This document shows, in pieces, positions 50,331-61,019 of a stretch of DNA of 64,000 nt. Source of the DNA: Bolinopsis microptera (lineage: Eukaryota > Ctenophora > Tentaculata > Lobata > Bolinopsidae); the NCBI RefSeq assembly GCF_026151205.1, contig NC_087072.1, positions 17,375,669-17,439,668 on the forward strand. Direction: 5' to 3'. The stretch's first letter is position 1, and every line of letters begins with the position of its first letter. Below the pieces are notes generated by a model. It was not told the DNA's origin and searched no databases. It was given only the letters and a program-made list of their open reading frames with translations. The position numbers and the translations under genes are program-made.

Positions 50331-50975
50331 TGTGATTTTTCACTAGTTGCTAGGTGGTTCGAAACTATCAACACACCGATAGAGAGATTAATGATAAGTG
50401 AGACTGTGAGTTGAAGATGTTGTCATACTCCGCATAAGGACGGAAATAATAATAACATCACTAACTATTGGTAAATATTTCAATTGGTTGACTGTATAAT
50501 GTAGGAATTTGTTTCCCTTTGAATCAATCAAGCTAGATGAAAATACTTAGATCAAACTATCAATTTACAGGCTATCGTCAAACATGTTGCAAACCGTCAT
50601 CTTCAGTGACATAAGCCCTAAAAATTGTAAAAAGTTAGTAAAACCCAAAATTCCTTTAAAAATCTGAATGTATTATATCAGGGAGTATAATGTATAATGT
50701 ATTATATCAGGGCGTTTAACTTTATCTCCGGGTTTAGTTAGGTTTAGTTAGGGCCTCATGAGACTAAGCATCAGTGCTCAACTGTTACAAATGTTGTGAA
50801 ACAGCTCATGTTTTGACACCTCTCTATATCATCGCTAAAAATTCCACATCTTTACAAACTTAGAGATAAAGGTTGTTACTGAGCTGGCAAGTAGCAGTTT
50901 TAAAGAGATCTAAACAATTTGATCTTACTAGAGCACCGAAGTAGTTAAGTTTGGAATTTTGCGAAGTCTGGAAAG

Positions 50976-51212
50976 TTGGCAACTCCACCGATACAATTAA
51001 AAAGGATTTTAGTAGAGGCTAATTTGACCAAAACCCATAATTGGGTAGATCAGTGGACCGCTACCAGTGTCTCTCTTTCACAAACAACAGTAAATGATAT
51101 TAATTTGAAATTGAATGACCGTCTGCAAATGCAAAATGATACCGAGAATGAAATCGGTTGCCCGCTTTTCCCATTCATTCACGGTTTACGAATTGTAATA
51201 AGTTTCGATTAA
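50976..51212 (+). pseudogene. Inverted-pair ORF fragment, copy 1
   Basis: The frame contains HNWVDQWTATSVSLSQTTVN, then DRLQMQNDTENEIGCPLFP. A second copy on the opposite strand (51313-51549) encodes the same core with substitutions (NWVDWSAAGISLFQTKVND). I do not recognise the protein. The pair forms an inverted duplication about 100 bp apart. Confidence 0.4.
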
Positions 51213-51312
51213 TTCCATCAATCTACTACCTACTACCTCAATACCTACTACCTAGTATTTCGGGATAAGGGCAGTATAGTCAGTGTCCAATTAGCTGATG
51301 TTTATTGAATCA

Positions 51313-51549
51313 TTAAATTGCCGAGTACAGTTGCCTTCGGGTAGTTCTTCTCAATCTATTACATTTGAAATTGTAAATTAATGGGAGAAGCGAGCGACCG
51401 ATTTCATTCTCGGTATCATTTTGCATTTGCAGACGGTCATTCAAATTGATATCATTTACTTTTGTTTGGAAAAGAGAGATACCAGCAGCGGACCAATCTA
51501 CCCAATTAATGTTGATTAATTGATGACAAGCATAATTGATCTGACACAA
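51313..51549 (-). pseudogene. Inverted-pair ORF fragment, copy 2
   Basis: Partner of 50976-51212 in reverse; the shared core is about 45 residues, and the ends differ. Differences include a two-codon deletion that keeps the frame. Probably fragments of a duplicated gene or an element; no start context. Confidence 0.4.
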
Positions 51550-52225
51550 TTAAGTGGTTATTGAACAACTGAACAACTGAACAATGAACAGCGATAAGCT
51601 TAAAACTTAAGGTTATTAAAAAGGGTGCTTTTATAGAATGCACATTAAATGATACAAACGCTATACTATAAATATGACGAGGTAATGATAGTAAGTCATG
51701 AGATCATTTGCAGATCGTGGAGCTTCCCGTTTGGCACGGAGTTAAGTTTTAAATAAAAATAGAAATTATAACACAAAAAAAAACATTTATCGAACGCCTT
51801 ATATCCGAGTTCTTAGTCTTACGTATTAAAATTTCAGAATATGTGATTTACTCCCATCGAGAATGCGAAAGTATCAACTTTTGATTCTAAAGTTCCAGAC
51901 ACTTAGTCAAGATTGTTGGGGCGTTGGCCAACCCGGAAGGAATTAGACAGGAGCACAAAGCTAAATAACTCCTGAATGGCTGCGACGGTTAACACGCATT
52001 TTTAAAAGCATTTCTTACTAACAAACTATCGCATCATTTATATGTTTCAGGAAGCTTCCTCACCTTTGATCATTGATGGTTTCCTGCGAGTCCAAGATTC
52101 CTGTACTTATATTTGGTGAGTAGGATTGTGAGTGGGATCTTCTCCTTCTCTTTTTGACTTAGTGCCGTGTTTCTGTATATGTGAAGATGGATTCCGTGTC
52201 AGTACTCCTTTACTGCCGTCTTTGA

Positions 52226-53158
52226 GGGATACAAGGATACAAGGATACAAGGATACAAGGATACAAGGATACAAGGATACAAGGATACAAGGATACAAGG
52301 ATACAAGGATACAAGGATACAAGGATACAAGGATACAAGGATACAAGGATACAAGGATACAAGGATACAAGGATACAAGGATACAAGGATACAAGGATAC
52401 AAGGATACAAGGATACAAGGATACAAGGATACAAGGATACAAGGATACAAGGATACAAGGATACAAGGATACAAGGATACAAGGATACAAGGATACAAGG
52501 ATACAAGGATACAAGGATACAAGGATACAAGGATACAAGGATACAAGGATACAAGGATACAAGGATACAAGGATACAAGGATACAAGGATACAAGGATAC
52601 AAGGATACAAGGATACAAGGATACAAGGATACAAGGATACAAGGATACAAGGATACAAGGATACAAGGATACAAGGATACAAGGATACAAGGATACAAGG
52701 ATACAAGGATACAAGGATACAAGGATACAAGGATACAAGGATACAAGGATACAAGGATACAAGGATACAAGGATACAAGGATACAAGGATACAAGGATAC
52801 AAGGATACAAGGATACGAGGATACAAGGATACAAGGATACAAGGATACAAGGATACAAGGATACAAGGATACAAGGATACAAGGATACAAGGATACAAGG
52901 ATACAAGGATACAAGGATACAAGGATACAAGGATACAAGGATACAAGGATACAAGGATACAAGGATACAAGGATACAAGGATACAAGGATACAAGGATAC
53001 AAGGATACAAGGATACAAGGATACAAGGATACAAGGATACAAGGATACAAGGATACAAGGATACAAGGATACAAGGATACAAGGATACAAGGATACAATG
53101 ATACCAGGATACAAGGATACAAGGATACCAGGATACAAGGATACAAGGATACAAGGAT
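52226..53158 (+). repeat. (GGATACAA)n array, about 116 copies
   Basis: An 8-bp unit repeated with almost no variation; one GGATACGA near 52812 and a few TACCA/AATGATACC variants only in the last 60 bp. All long frames on both strands here are artefacts of the repeat. Confidence 0.98.
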
Positions 53159-53227
53159 ATTATATATTAATTCATAATTGCAGTAGCTTCACATAGCTTG
53201 CAGTAGACTCATGGCTATGTGAAGTCG

Positions 53228-53292
53228 TTTCACTATGGTGAAGGGGAGCCGCGTACTCGTGCGCGGCGGGTCATACAATGTACAACGTATGA
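53228..53292 (+). repeat. Dispersed GC-rich repeat, copy 2
   Basis: GGGGAGCCGCGTACTCGTGC, then GCGGCGGGTCATACAATGTA, matching 3868-3912. Followed by GAGTATCACCTGTTAA, a fragment of the GACGAGTCC repeat. Confidence 0.55.
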
Positions 53293-53339
53293 CAACCGTT
53301 ACGAGTATCACCTGTTAAGCAATAAGCATTATAGTTTAT

Positions 53340-53490
53340 ATTTGGCGGCGCTCACAGCTCAGCCTGTCATTCTGCGCTGAGTGGTGCAGTTCGTTTAGTT
53401 AGTCGACCTACCTTACGGCCGTGATAATATATACAAGCTGCTCAATCACGAGGTTGCGGGTTCGATCCCCGCCTGTGCTACTATCCATGT
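53340..53490 (+). repeat. tRNA-derived SINE head
   Basis: Contains GGTTGCGGGTTCGATCCCCG, then CCTGTGCTA: a perfect T-arm (GCGGG-TTCGATC-CCCGC) and RNA polymerase III B box. The 5' part does not form an acceptor stem with it, so it is not a functional tRNA. It runs directly into a GACGAGTCC repeat copy, suggesting a SINE with that repeat as its body. Confidence 0.6.
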
Positions 53491-53587
53491 TAACGGGTGA
53501 TACTCGTAAAATATTTGTTTCAAATATTTATAGGACCGTCGACGAGTCCAACTCAGCGCGCGTCCTGGTAAGGTATAAACCTACAAC
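53491..53587 (+). repeat. GACGAGTCC dispersed repeat, copy 5
   Basis: Full unit with AATATTTGTTTCAAATATTT in the middle, joined to the tRNA-like head at 53340-53490 and followed by the CAGCTCGGCGCGGCACAG repeat. Confidence 0.75.
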
Positions 53588-53602
53588 TAGCCATGGGGTT
53601 TA

Positions 53603-53725
53603 ATTGACGATGTCAATTCATCTCAGCTCGGCGCGGCACAGTAGCGCATCTCGCCGATCTAGAGATGTCGCGGTGAGAAGCCTCATTGAGTGCGCGGCAC
53701 AGTAACGCATCGCGCTACAACCATG
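53603..53725 (+). repeat. CAGCTCGGCGCGGCACAG dispersed repeat
   Basis: ACGATGTCAATTCATCTCAG, CTCGGCGCGGCACAGTAGCG, CATCTCGCCGATCTA and a following GAGAAGCCTCATTGAGTGCG segment. Other copies: 54802-54920 (diverged), 55217-55274 (left half), and 4984-5047 (inverted). Non-coding. Confidence 0.7.
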
Positions 53726-54181
53726 GGGTGAGCGGCGTTGCTGTTTCGATGGACCTATGCAGCCCCCCCGGTATACTCAGCCGAATGCTCAAGAAGTCGT
53801 GTGTGGGAGTTAAATAATTATAAGGAGCTGCGTGTACATGATTTATACAGCAGAGCCTAACCATGGGCTTTCGCGCCATGATGCGGACGCGCTTGAGCAA
53901 AGTGAAGCAAGTGAGGTATAATACCTATAATCAATAATACCTTTACCGTCGCTGGCATTAGTTATCGATCCTTCGGGTTCCTGTAAGTGCTGGTGCCGGC
54001 CATGGTCAAAGTAACTAGTAAAATAAAAATTATGACATCTGCATCACATCATCATGCTATGCACACAGTACATGTTTACAAAATATCATTGCATTATGTG
54101 AAAAATATATAATAAATATTTCCCACCAACATTAATTATTTATCAAATACAATCTTTTAAAAATGTATCAAAATGTTTAAA

Positions 54182-54353
54182 AAAATTATTCTAACAGTCT
54201 TCTTTTCTTCCGGAGCGAGTCATTCCTTATTGGAACAAACTCCCTCCAGATGTCAAGAACTGCTCGACAGTTTTAAGTTTTATAAAGTTAGATCATAGAT
54301 TGGAAGGATTTAAGAAAGAAATGATTTTAAAAAACAGCAAACAGTGTAAATGA
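54182..54353 (+). pseudogene. LINE ORF2 C-terminal fragment
   Basis: A frame too short for most ORF lists reads SFLPERVIPYWNKLPPDVKN, then a stretch ending LEGFKKEMILKNSKQ and stop at 54353. The R-V-I-x-Y-W-N-x-LP-x-x-V motif and final F-K-x-x-x form the usual end of CR1-like reverse transcriptases. Confidence 0.7.
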
Positions 54354-55465
54354 TTTTTATTTTTGGAATGTTTCAAATGAAGTTTTAGGGAAAATTGAAG
54401 GACCCAGTCTAGTTATTTAAGCAATAAGCTTCACATAGCCATGTGTATACGCGTACTATATACTGCGTGACCGCCTACGGCGGTCGCGCGCTACTACATG
54501 CGAGAGGGCTCTGGTTAGAGCAAGCAATAAGCTAGGAGATCTTTGGTTTTATCCTTTTGTGGCAAAGAAGCGTTTTGTTAATCTTTATTCCACTGGGAAG
54601 TTTTAATCAATTATTTATATATAATGCATTAGATTTTATTAATTAATAAAATTGAATTTGATAAATTATTTAATTGTAATTATTAATGTTGATGGAAAAA
54701 TATATTTATTTAAGTTATTTTTCTATTTAGTGCATGCAATGATATTTTGTAAACACTTGTGATGGTGTTTATATTATGTCATAATCTTTACTTACTTGAT
54801 TCACGATGTCAATCCTTCGCAGCTTGGTGAGGCACAGTGGTGCATCTCGCCGATCTACCGAAGCATGTGGTTGCGAGAAGCATTATTGGATGCGCGCGCC
54901 ACCCATTAGTGCATCGCGTTACAACTTACTTACTTACTCAGTTAAACAAAAATTCAGTTAAGCAAAAATTCAATTTTATGCCATTTATTACAGAGTAAAC
55001 AAGTTTACAATAAATCAATTTGATATTTAAAGGAATCCTAATTCAATGTGTAGTATGGTTGACACTCTTTAAATAGATTAAATATAGGTTGACGGGGCAA
55101 AGGAGTGTGCGTGCTGTTCGCTATTGCTCACACCAAACGGCAACATAGTAAATGTTTTGTATGGGCACCGGTCTCCATTACGATACAAAATTAGGATTGT
55201 AGAATTTATTTTAATTGACGATGTCAATTCATGGCAGCTCGGCGCGGCACAGTAGCGCATCTCGCCGATCTAGCCAAAATTAGGATTGTAATACACAAAT
55301 TTACTAAATTCTTAATATTATATCTACCTTAAGAGAAAAATACCTACCTAAATCAATGTCTACCTGTAATACACTAAATATTAGGTTAAATACATAGGTG
55401 GTGGAGTCAGCACACATTTACCAAAATTTTTTAATAGGAGGAACCTGTGGGCCGAGAACACTGGA

Positions 55466-55744
55466 TTAAATTTGTTGAAGGGGATTGCTTTCAAATGACA
55501 GCTGCATTATGTCATAATCGCTTGAAGTCCATGCTGAATCATTATAAGCATGTTGCAGCTTTAGAAGTGCCTTTTTCAGGCGACTTTTAGCAAGACTAAT
55601 CTTGTAGGAGTAGTCAAAAAGCTTAAGTTTAGGTGCAATTGTGCTCCAAATTTTGGTGGATCTTGATATGAAGTCATTAGATGGGAGTTGTGAAATGAGA
55701 GAGGTTTCCTTTCTATCTATCTTTCTATGAATAAAACTGACCAT
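55466..55744 (-). pseudogene. Retroelement ORF C-terminal fragment
   Basis: The frame contains RSTKIWSTIAPKLKLFDYSY, then KISLAKSRLKKALLKLQHAY. The pattern (R-S-x-x-I-W, then a helical K-x-x-L-K-K-A-L end) resembles LINE ORF2 tails. It runs up to the boundary of the 4.2-kb element at 55782, which interrupted this region. Confidence 0.45.
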
Positions 55745-55781
55745 GCCCCTAAATATAGCTCCCTCTGGGACCCCATCCTTC

Positions 55782-58700
55782 TAGGGACTACGGGTGGAAG
55801 ATGAATAATTGATATTCCAACAGCATCTTGTTCCCTGCATTGTGCTGATTCCGGGAAGCATTTTGTTTACGCTCTCATCATTCTGTAGGATGAGATATCG
55901 TTCATTTAAAATTGGGTAATTATAGGCCTGTCAAGGATTTCAGCCTAATTAAGAGCTGATCAATTGCAGCTAGTTGTGCCATATAAGGGATAACTGAGGT
56001 CACGTGACATTCAGTCCTATCACGTGACCGCTAATCCTATCACGTGACCTTGATTCGTAAAGCCTCGGGCACGTGATCACATTCGTAACGTGTCGTATGC
56101 CGACTAGGAGATTTTGTGACGTCACCAGAGCTGAAGCTACTTGATCAGGCCTTATATGGAATAATATCGTGTATCGGGTGTAATTGGACCCAATTAGAGC
56201 AGCTGAGCGCTCAATTATAGCAGCATCTGGTACCACCTTCTGAAACCCAGCAGACAGCTGGCCCAGAGAATCGAAATTAGAAGGATTTTTTATTGATGGA
56301 AATCGAAGCGGAAACCTTGTAACCCTATGTTTTCGATGACGCCGAACAAGATTAAACAGGTTATAATTGTCCTACTCTCGTGTAAATTGCTCTAAAACGT
56401 GATTGAAATTGTAATGATGCTATCAATTGTAATACAGTTTTTACATTAAGCTGAACGGCTGGCATTCCTGGGCCGCACTCATCCCAGATTGTCATTCCGC
56501 CGCAGCTTCAATTTTTCTGAATATTACAGCCTGGGGTCCCCAGGTAACGACTGGAACCACTATATCTGCCTAATCTCAGTTATTGTCAATAACGAAGCCT
56601 GTGATCCGCACATCAGTCATTGAATGGGCTTGAATTGAACGTCGTGTTATTACTATAAAAAATATCATAGTATCGGGTAAATTTTTTCAAAATGCACTTG
56701 AATGTCATCAATTTGATTAAGTTATCATAAGTTGAATAGCTGGCGCATTTACAGTGCTACGTTTTCAATTATTCTACGAACACTTGGAATTAAAATCTAT
56801 TTATATATATATTGCATTGTTTAATACTTATAATCAAGATTGCTAAGTTCAGTGTGTGGACGAAGTATAGCGATGGAATCACTAACATATTTATGACTGT
56901 TTGATATTTCTTCGCTGCAGTCTGCATATCATCCAGAGAAAGCTAATTTTAAAGAAGTAGTCTCGAAATTTTCGGGAATAAACTCAATATTGTGAAACAT
57001 CATACAAAATATTATATAACGAGTGTTCTCTTTTAATAAATCATTTCATTAGTTTTTTGAACTTCCTCTGTTTTCCTGGATTTTGTTGCCTCTCCTCAGA
57101 GACAACAATGTGGTGTCCTGCTTTCATGTCTTTGTTAGCACACTTCAGCTTTGATTCTGTCATCAGTGCCACCGCTCTTTCGACTGCTTGCTGGTGGCAG
57201 GGATATTTCGTCACCAAAGGTGATTCTATGAACCTGTCGAATTGATCAGGATCAGAGGGATGCACCCTTACTACCGATGGAATAGTGACTGCAGCCCACT
57301 TCAGCTCTTCTGAAATATAACTTGTTATCATAAACTTTCCTTTTTAAATTCAATACCATCCGTATTGTTTTCACTTTGACCTTATAGCTTTGAATACAAA
57401 CGTATGTCAATCACTTTATTAATACAATAATATAATATTAATAGTTACGTCATAGTAAATACAATTTGAAATGAACTTACTGCACGCAGTTTTGTAACAG
57501 AGACCAAATAAATGGTACGGTTTGAAAGACTTAGTCTTTCTCACCGGATCTTTATCCTCGATGTCAGTGTTGTAAATGACAAGGTCAAGGTACGATTTTG
57601 CATTTCAGTTAATCTCTGGCTTGCAAAATATCCGCGGTTTTCCATTCGGGCGTATTGTCCGGTTCATGCCCTTCTGCTCTAGTTCTATAAGCTGCCTGCA
57701 GAGAGCCACGCCTTTTTCCCGAACAGCTCTATCTGCGTCACCTTGAGGAGTATTTTCATTCACATTTATTTAAAGGAACAGAACCAAAAGCGGGGACAAA
57801 GGTGAACAATTTAAATAACTAAACTGTAACAAGAGCTTCGTGACAACAAATATCCACTAAAATAAAACATGTACTAATTTCTCACCGAGACTGCAAACAA
57901 TAATTGCTTCAGGATGAGCGAAGTAACTATTGTTACAAACTTTCTTCAAAACTGCTGTTCGTTCTTTTGGCGAAAGTTGTATGTCATTATTGAGTGTGAG
58001 GCTTGTAAAAACATGATAAGCCCCATCCTCAATAAGAGGACGCAGTTTGATCTGAGCGTGCATCTGAAATTTGAATGCTTGAGTAATGAGTATAATTATT
58101 ACAGTATCACTTATCAGGAACAGAATATATGGCTAAATTTAGTTTCATTTCATAAAGTGACGATTTAAATATTTAGCAAAATTGATTAATACTTAATATT
58201 CATCAAATTTCTGGTCTGGAAAAAGGTGATGATTGGCACAAATGTACGTAAATGGGTATTGTAGCTACAGTCAATAGTTTGGGGGCATGATAATTAATTC
58301 AAATTGCAAAAACTATATTATGCAATTTTTATTCAAAATCTCAGATAAGACCTAGGCGAGGTGATACTCGAACTATTTAACCTAATATAAATATGCATAC
58401 AGTACAACTACAGATTGTTCATGAAACATTGGTCATTGGTTTGGTTTCAAACATCTGTAGATTAATTTATGAAAGATCGATCGGCTATATTTCTCTTATT
58501 TTCCCCCAGCAGAAAATATATGTTTGAAACCGGACTGATGTATCGTGAACAACCTGCGCTGTAGGGTAAATACCTAAAAAACACTAGCACTCACTTGACA
58601 ATATTGCAAGGCTGAAAGAAGTCCGTTTGCCTGTACATTTCGATGGTACTGTAATGACTTAATATCAAACTTGAAACCTCGGCGAGCATTAAATCGACAT

Positions 58701-59990
58701 GAGTCGCATGGTTTTCCTTGTGGCTCAAAAGAAAACGAAGGATGTCCTTGTTTGACGGAGGACTGTGACATGGAAGGCTGTCACACGTTCCATCAATAAA
58801 ATCGGACAACTTCATTGCAATATTGAGAAAACTATTTGAGAAATGATCACTATTCATATAGCGGTGTTACATTGATTTTAGTTACGTTGCAATTTTACTC
58901 GAATCTTATCAGTTCACTTCTTATCAGCGCGATCGCAGTAAGTTTTACTGTGTGCAACAGTTACATAACTGTAACTGTATAATACACATAACATTAACTC
59001 TGTAATGCACTTCAAACTGCAGTATAAAGAGTACGCACTTCGCACAAATGACAAGAAGGTAATCTAGTAATACGATTTTTGGTATTAATATCTTTAATAT
59101 TAATAACACGGCTTGTTCGATTCAAGCCCGTTCAATGTGGTCAATACCTGATGTGCGGATCACAGGCTTCGTTATTTACAATAGCTGAGATTAGGCAGAT
59201 ATAGCGGTTCCAGTCGTTACCTGGGGACCCCAGGCTGTAATATCCAGATAAATTGAAGCTGCGGCGGAATGACAATCTGGGATGAGTGCGGCCCAGGAAT
59301 GCCAGCCGTTACGCCGCTCAGCTTAATGTAAAAACTGTATTACAATTGATAGCATCATTACAATTTCAATCACGTTTTAGAGCAATTTACACGAGAGTAG
59401 GACAATTATAACCTGTTTAATCTTGTTCGGCGTCATCGAAAACATAGGGTTACAAGGTTTCCGCTTCGATTTCCATCAATAAAAAATCCTTCTAATTTCG
59501 ATTCTCTGGGCCAGCTGTCTGCTGGGTTTCAGAAGGTGGTACCAGATGCTGCTATAATTGAGCGCTCAGCTGCTCTAATTGGGTCCAATTACACCCGATA
59601 CACGATATTATTCCATATAAGGCCTGATCAAGTAGCTTCAGCTCTGGTGACGTCACAAAATCTCCTAGTCGGCATACGACACGTTACGAATGTGATCACG
59701 TGCCCGAGGCTTTACGAATCAAGGTCACGTGATAGGATTAGCGGTCACGTGATAGGACTGAATGTCACGTGACCTCAGTTATCCCTTATATGGCACAACT
59801 AGCTGCAATTGATCAGCTCTTAATTAGGCTGAAATCCTTGACAGGCCTATAATTACCCAATTTTAAATGAACGATATCTCATCCTACAGAATGATGAGAG
59901 CGTAAACAAAATGCTTCCCGGAATCAGCACAATGCAGGGAACAAGATGCTGTTGGAATATCAATTATTCATCTTCCACCCGTAGTCCCTA
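55782..59990. mobile_element. 4.2-kb element with ~0.9-kb inverted repeats and a multi-exon gene
   Basis: Ends TAGGGACTACGGGTGGAAGA and its inverse, flanked by the exact 8-bp duplication CATCCTTC (55774-55781, 59991-59998). The inverted repeats (about 55782-56650 and 59115-59990) are nearly identical, including a chance 78-codon frame present in both. The unique middle (56650-59110) carries a spliced gene on the minus strand. No recognised transposase motif. Confidence 0.9.
57041..58857 (-). pseudogene. Multi-exon gene inside the 4.2-kb element, with one in-frame stop
   Basis: Four exons with GT-AG sites: about 58857-58595, 58063-57886, 57741-57481 and 57309-57041. Segments read IKLRPLIEDGAYHVFTSLTL; QLIELEQKGMNRTIRPNGKP; KSYLDLVIYNTDIEDKDPVR; and TKYPCHQQAVERAVALMTES, then a basic end. 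CH-x-QAVER-x-V-x-L-x-TE is a motif I recall from uncharacterised proteins abundant in hydrozoans and arthropods. The frame of the first exon is uncertain. In exon 3 a TGA (57605-57607) lies between EIN and NAKSY, probably a Trp codon mutated. The gene may be the element's own protein or a captured host gene; function unknown. Confidence 0.55.
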
Positions 59991-60172
59991 CATCCTTCCC
60001 AAGATTGCTTCAGCTCTTAATAAGTCTAGATCATCCGGCATTTCCTTTTCATCTACATCAGAAGCCTACATTTTTAGTTTCAATGGTATTGTACAGTAAA
60101 CATTTTTTCACCTCCTTCACTCCACCCTCACGCAGTCACGAACCCTCCATCTCTGACAGCACTCTATCATAC

Positions 60173-60210
60173 AGGGTGGGCCAAAATTAACGTTACATAC
60201 ATCGACGTTT
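60173..60210 (+). repeat. Solo mariner-like terminal repeat
   Basis: ACAGGGTGGGCCAAAATTAA, then CGTTACATACATCGACG, similar to the end of the MITE at 47038. No matching right end was found nearby. Confidence 0.45.
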
Positions 60211-60565
60211 ATAGCTCAGTCACTGATTGCCCGATTGAGGTAACTCTTTTTGGTATGACTATGAGGATTATCGATTATGTTGTAAATCAAAGAATAATAT
60301 TCATGTTCAATTTTTCGAATGAAGGTTCATTATCGTATATATTTTATAGTTCTCACAATATAAAGGCTATACCTATTTTAACTTACCTGGGCCGGGAACC
60401 CCAGGCTGGCTATAATGTTTATACTTTATAGATACTAGCAGGAACCTGTGATTCTCTAAAAGTCTAAAGTGTGTCAAGAAGTCAAGAGACGTTAAGAAAT
60501 TAGACAATCTCATCTTACTATATATAAAGCGAGACGATATATATGGATGGCATGGATGGATCCAT

Positions 60566-61014
60566 GCCATTTTACTGACACCACAGCATCAACTTTAACG
60601 CGGCTTTCCGCAAAATTCGTAAACGATATACAGCTGAAACTTTTTTGTCTGGGTCAAATGCTTTTATGCTTTTCAAATCAGCATGAAAATATACAAAATT
60701 GGCCATGAAATAAGAATTTTAGTGCCAAAAATTTGGATCCCCAAGTGGTGTCAAAAACGCGATTTAATTAGGTAATAATTATTTCAGTCTCTAACTCTTG
60801 ACACCACTTTAGGGTTAGACAGGTTCCCGCTAGGAATGGGGGTCCATTTTTCGGGACCAAAATTATTTATTACTTGACCAATTTTGTATTTCTTTATACT
60901 AACAAAAAGGCCATAAAAGCATTCGACCCAGCCAAAAAAGTTTCAAAAGTATATCGTTTGCGGTTTTTGCGGAAAGTCGTGTCAAAGTTGATGCCTTAGT
61001 GTCAGTAAAATGGT
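60566..61014. repeat. Hairpin MITE (CCATTTTACTGACAC ends)
   Basis: CCATTTTACTGACACCACAG, then ATCAACTTTAACGCG, mirrored at 60965-61014 by GTCAAAGTTGATGCCTTAGT, then GTCAGTAAAATGG. Inner parts also pair (ATACAAAATTGG / CCAATTTTGTAT; TTTTATGCTTTT / AAAAGGCCATAAAAG). The whole 450 bp can fold as one imperfect hairpin. Non-coding, no clear duplication. Confidence 0.7.
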
Positions 61015-61019
61015 ACGGA

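Noticed and set aside
48950-49541. Glycine-leucine and glycine-phenylalanine repeat proteins
   Set aside because: Produced by the (TTTGGG)n array.
52107-53196. Long frames of DTRIQGYK / LYPCILVS repeats
   Set aside because: Artefact of the (GGATACAA)n array.
53430-53485. A tRNA gene
   Set aside because: The T-arm and B box are good, but there is no matching acceptor stem or D-arm; more likely a SINE head.
56000-56236. 78-residue frame present twice as an inverted pair (also 59536-59772)
   Set aside because: It is part of the inverted repeats of the 4.2-kb element; no recognisable domain and identity is explained by the repeat.
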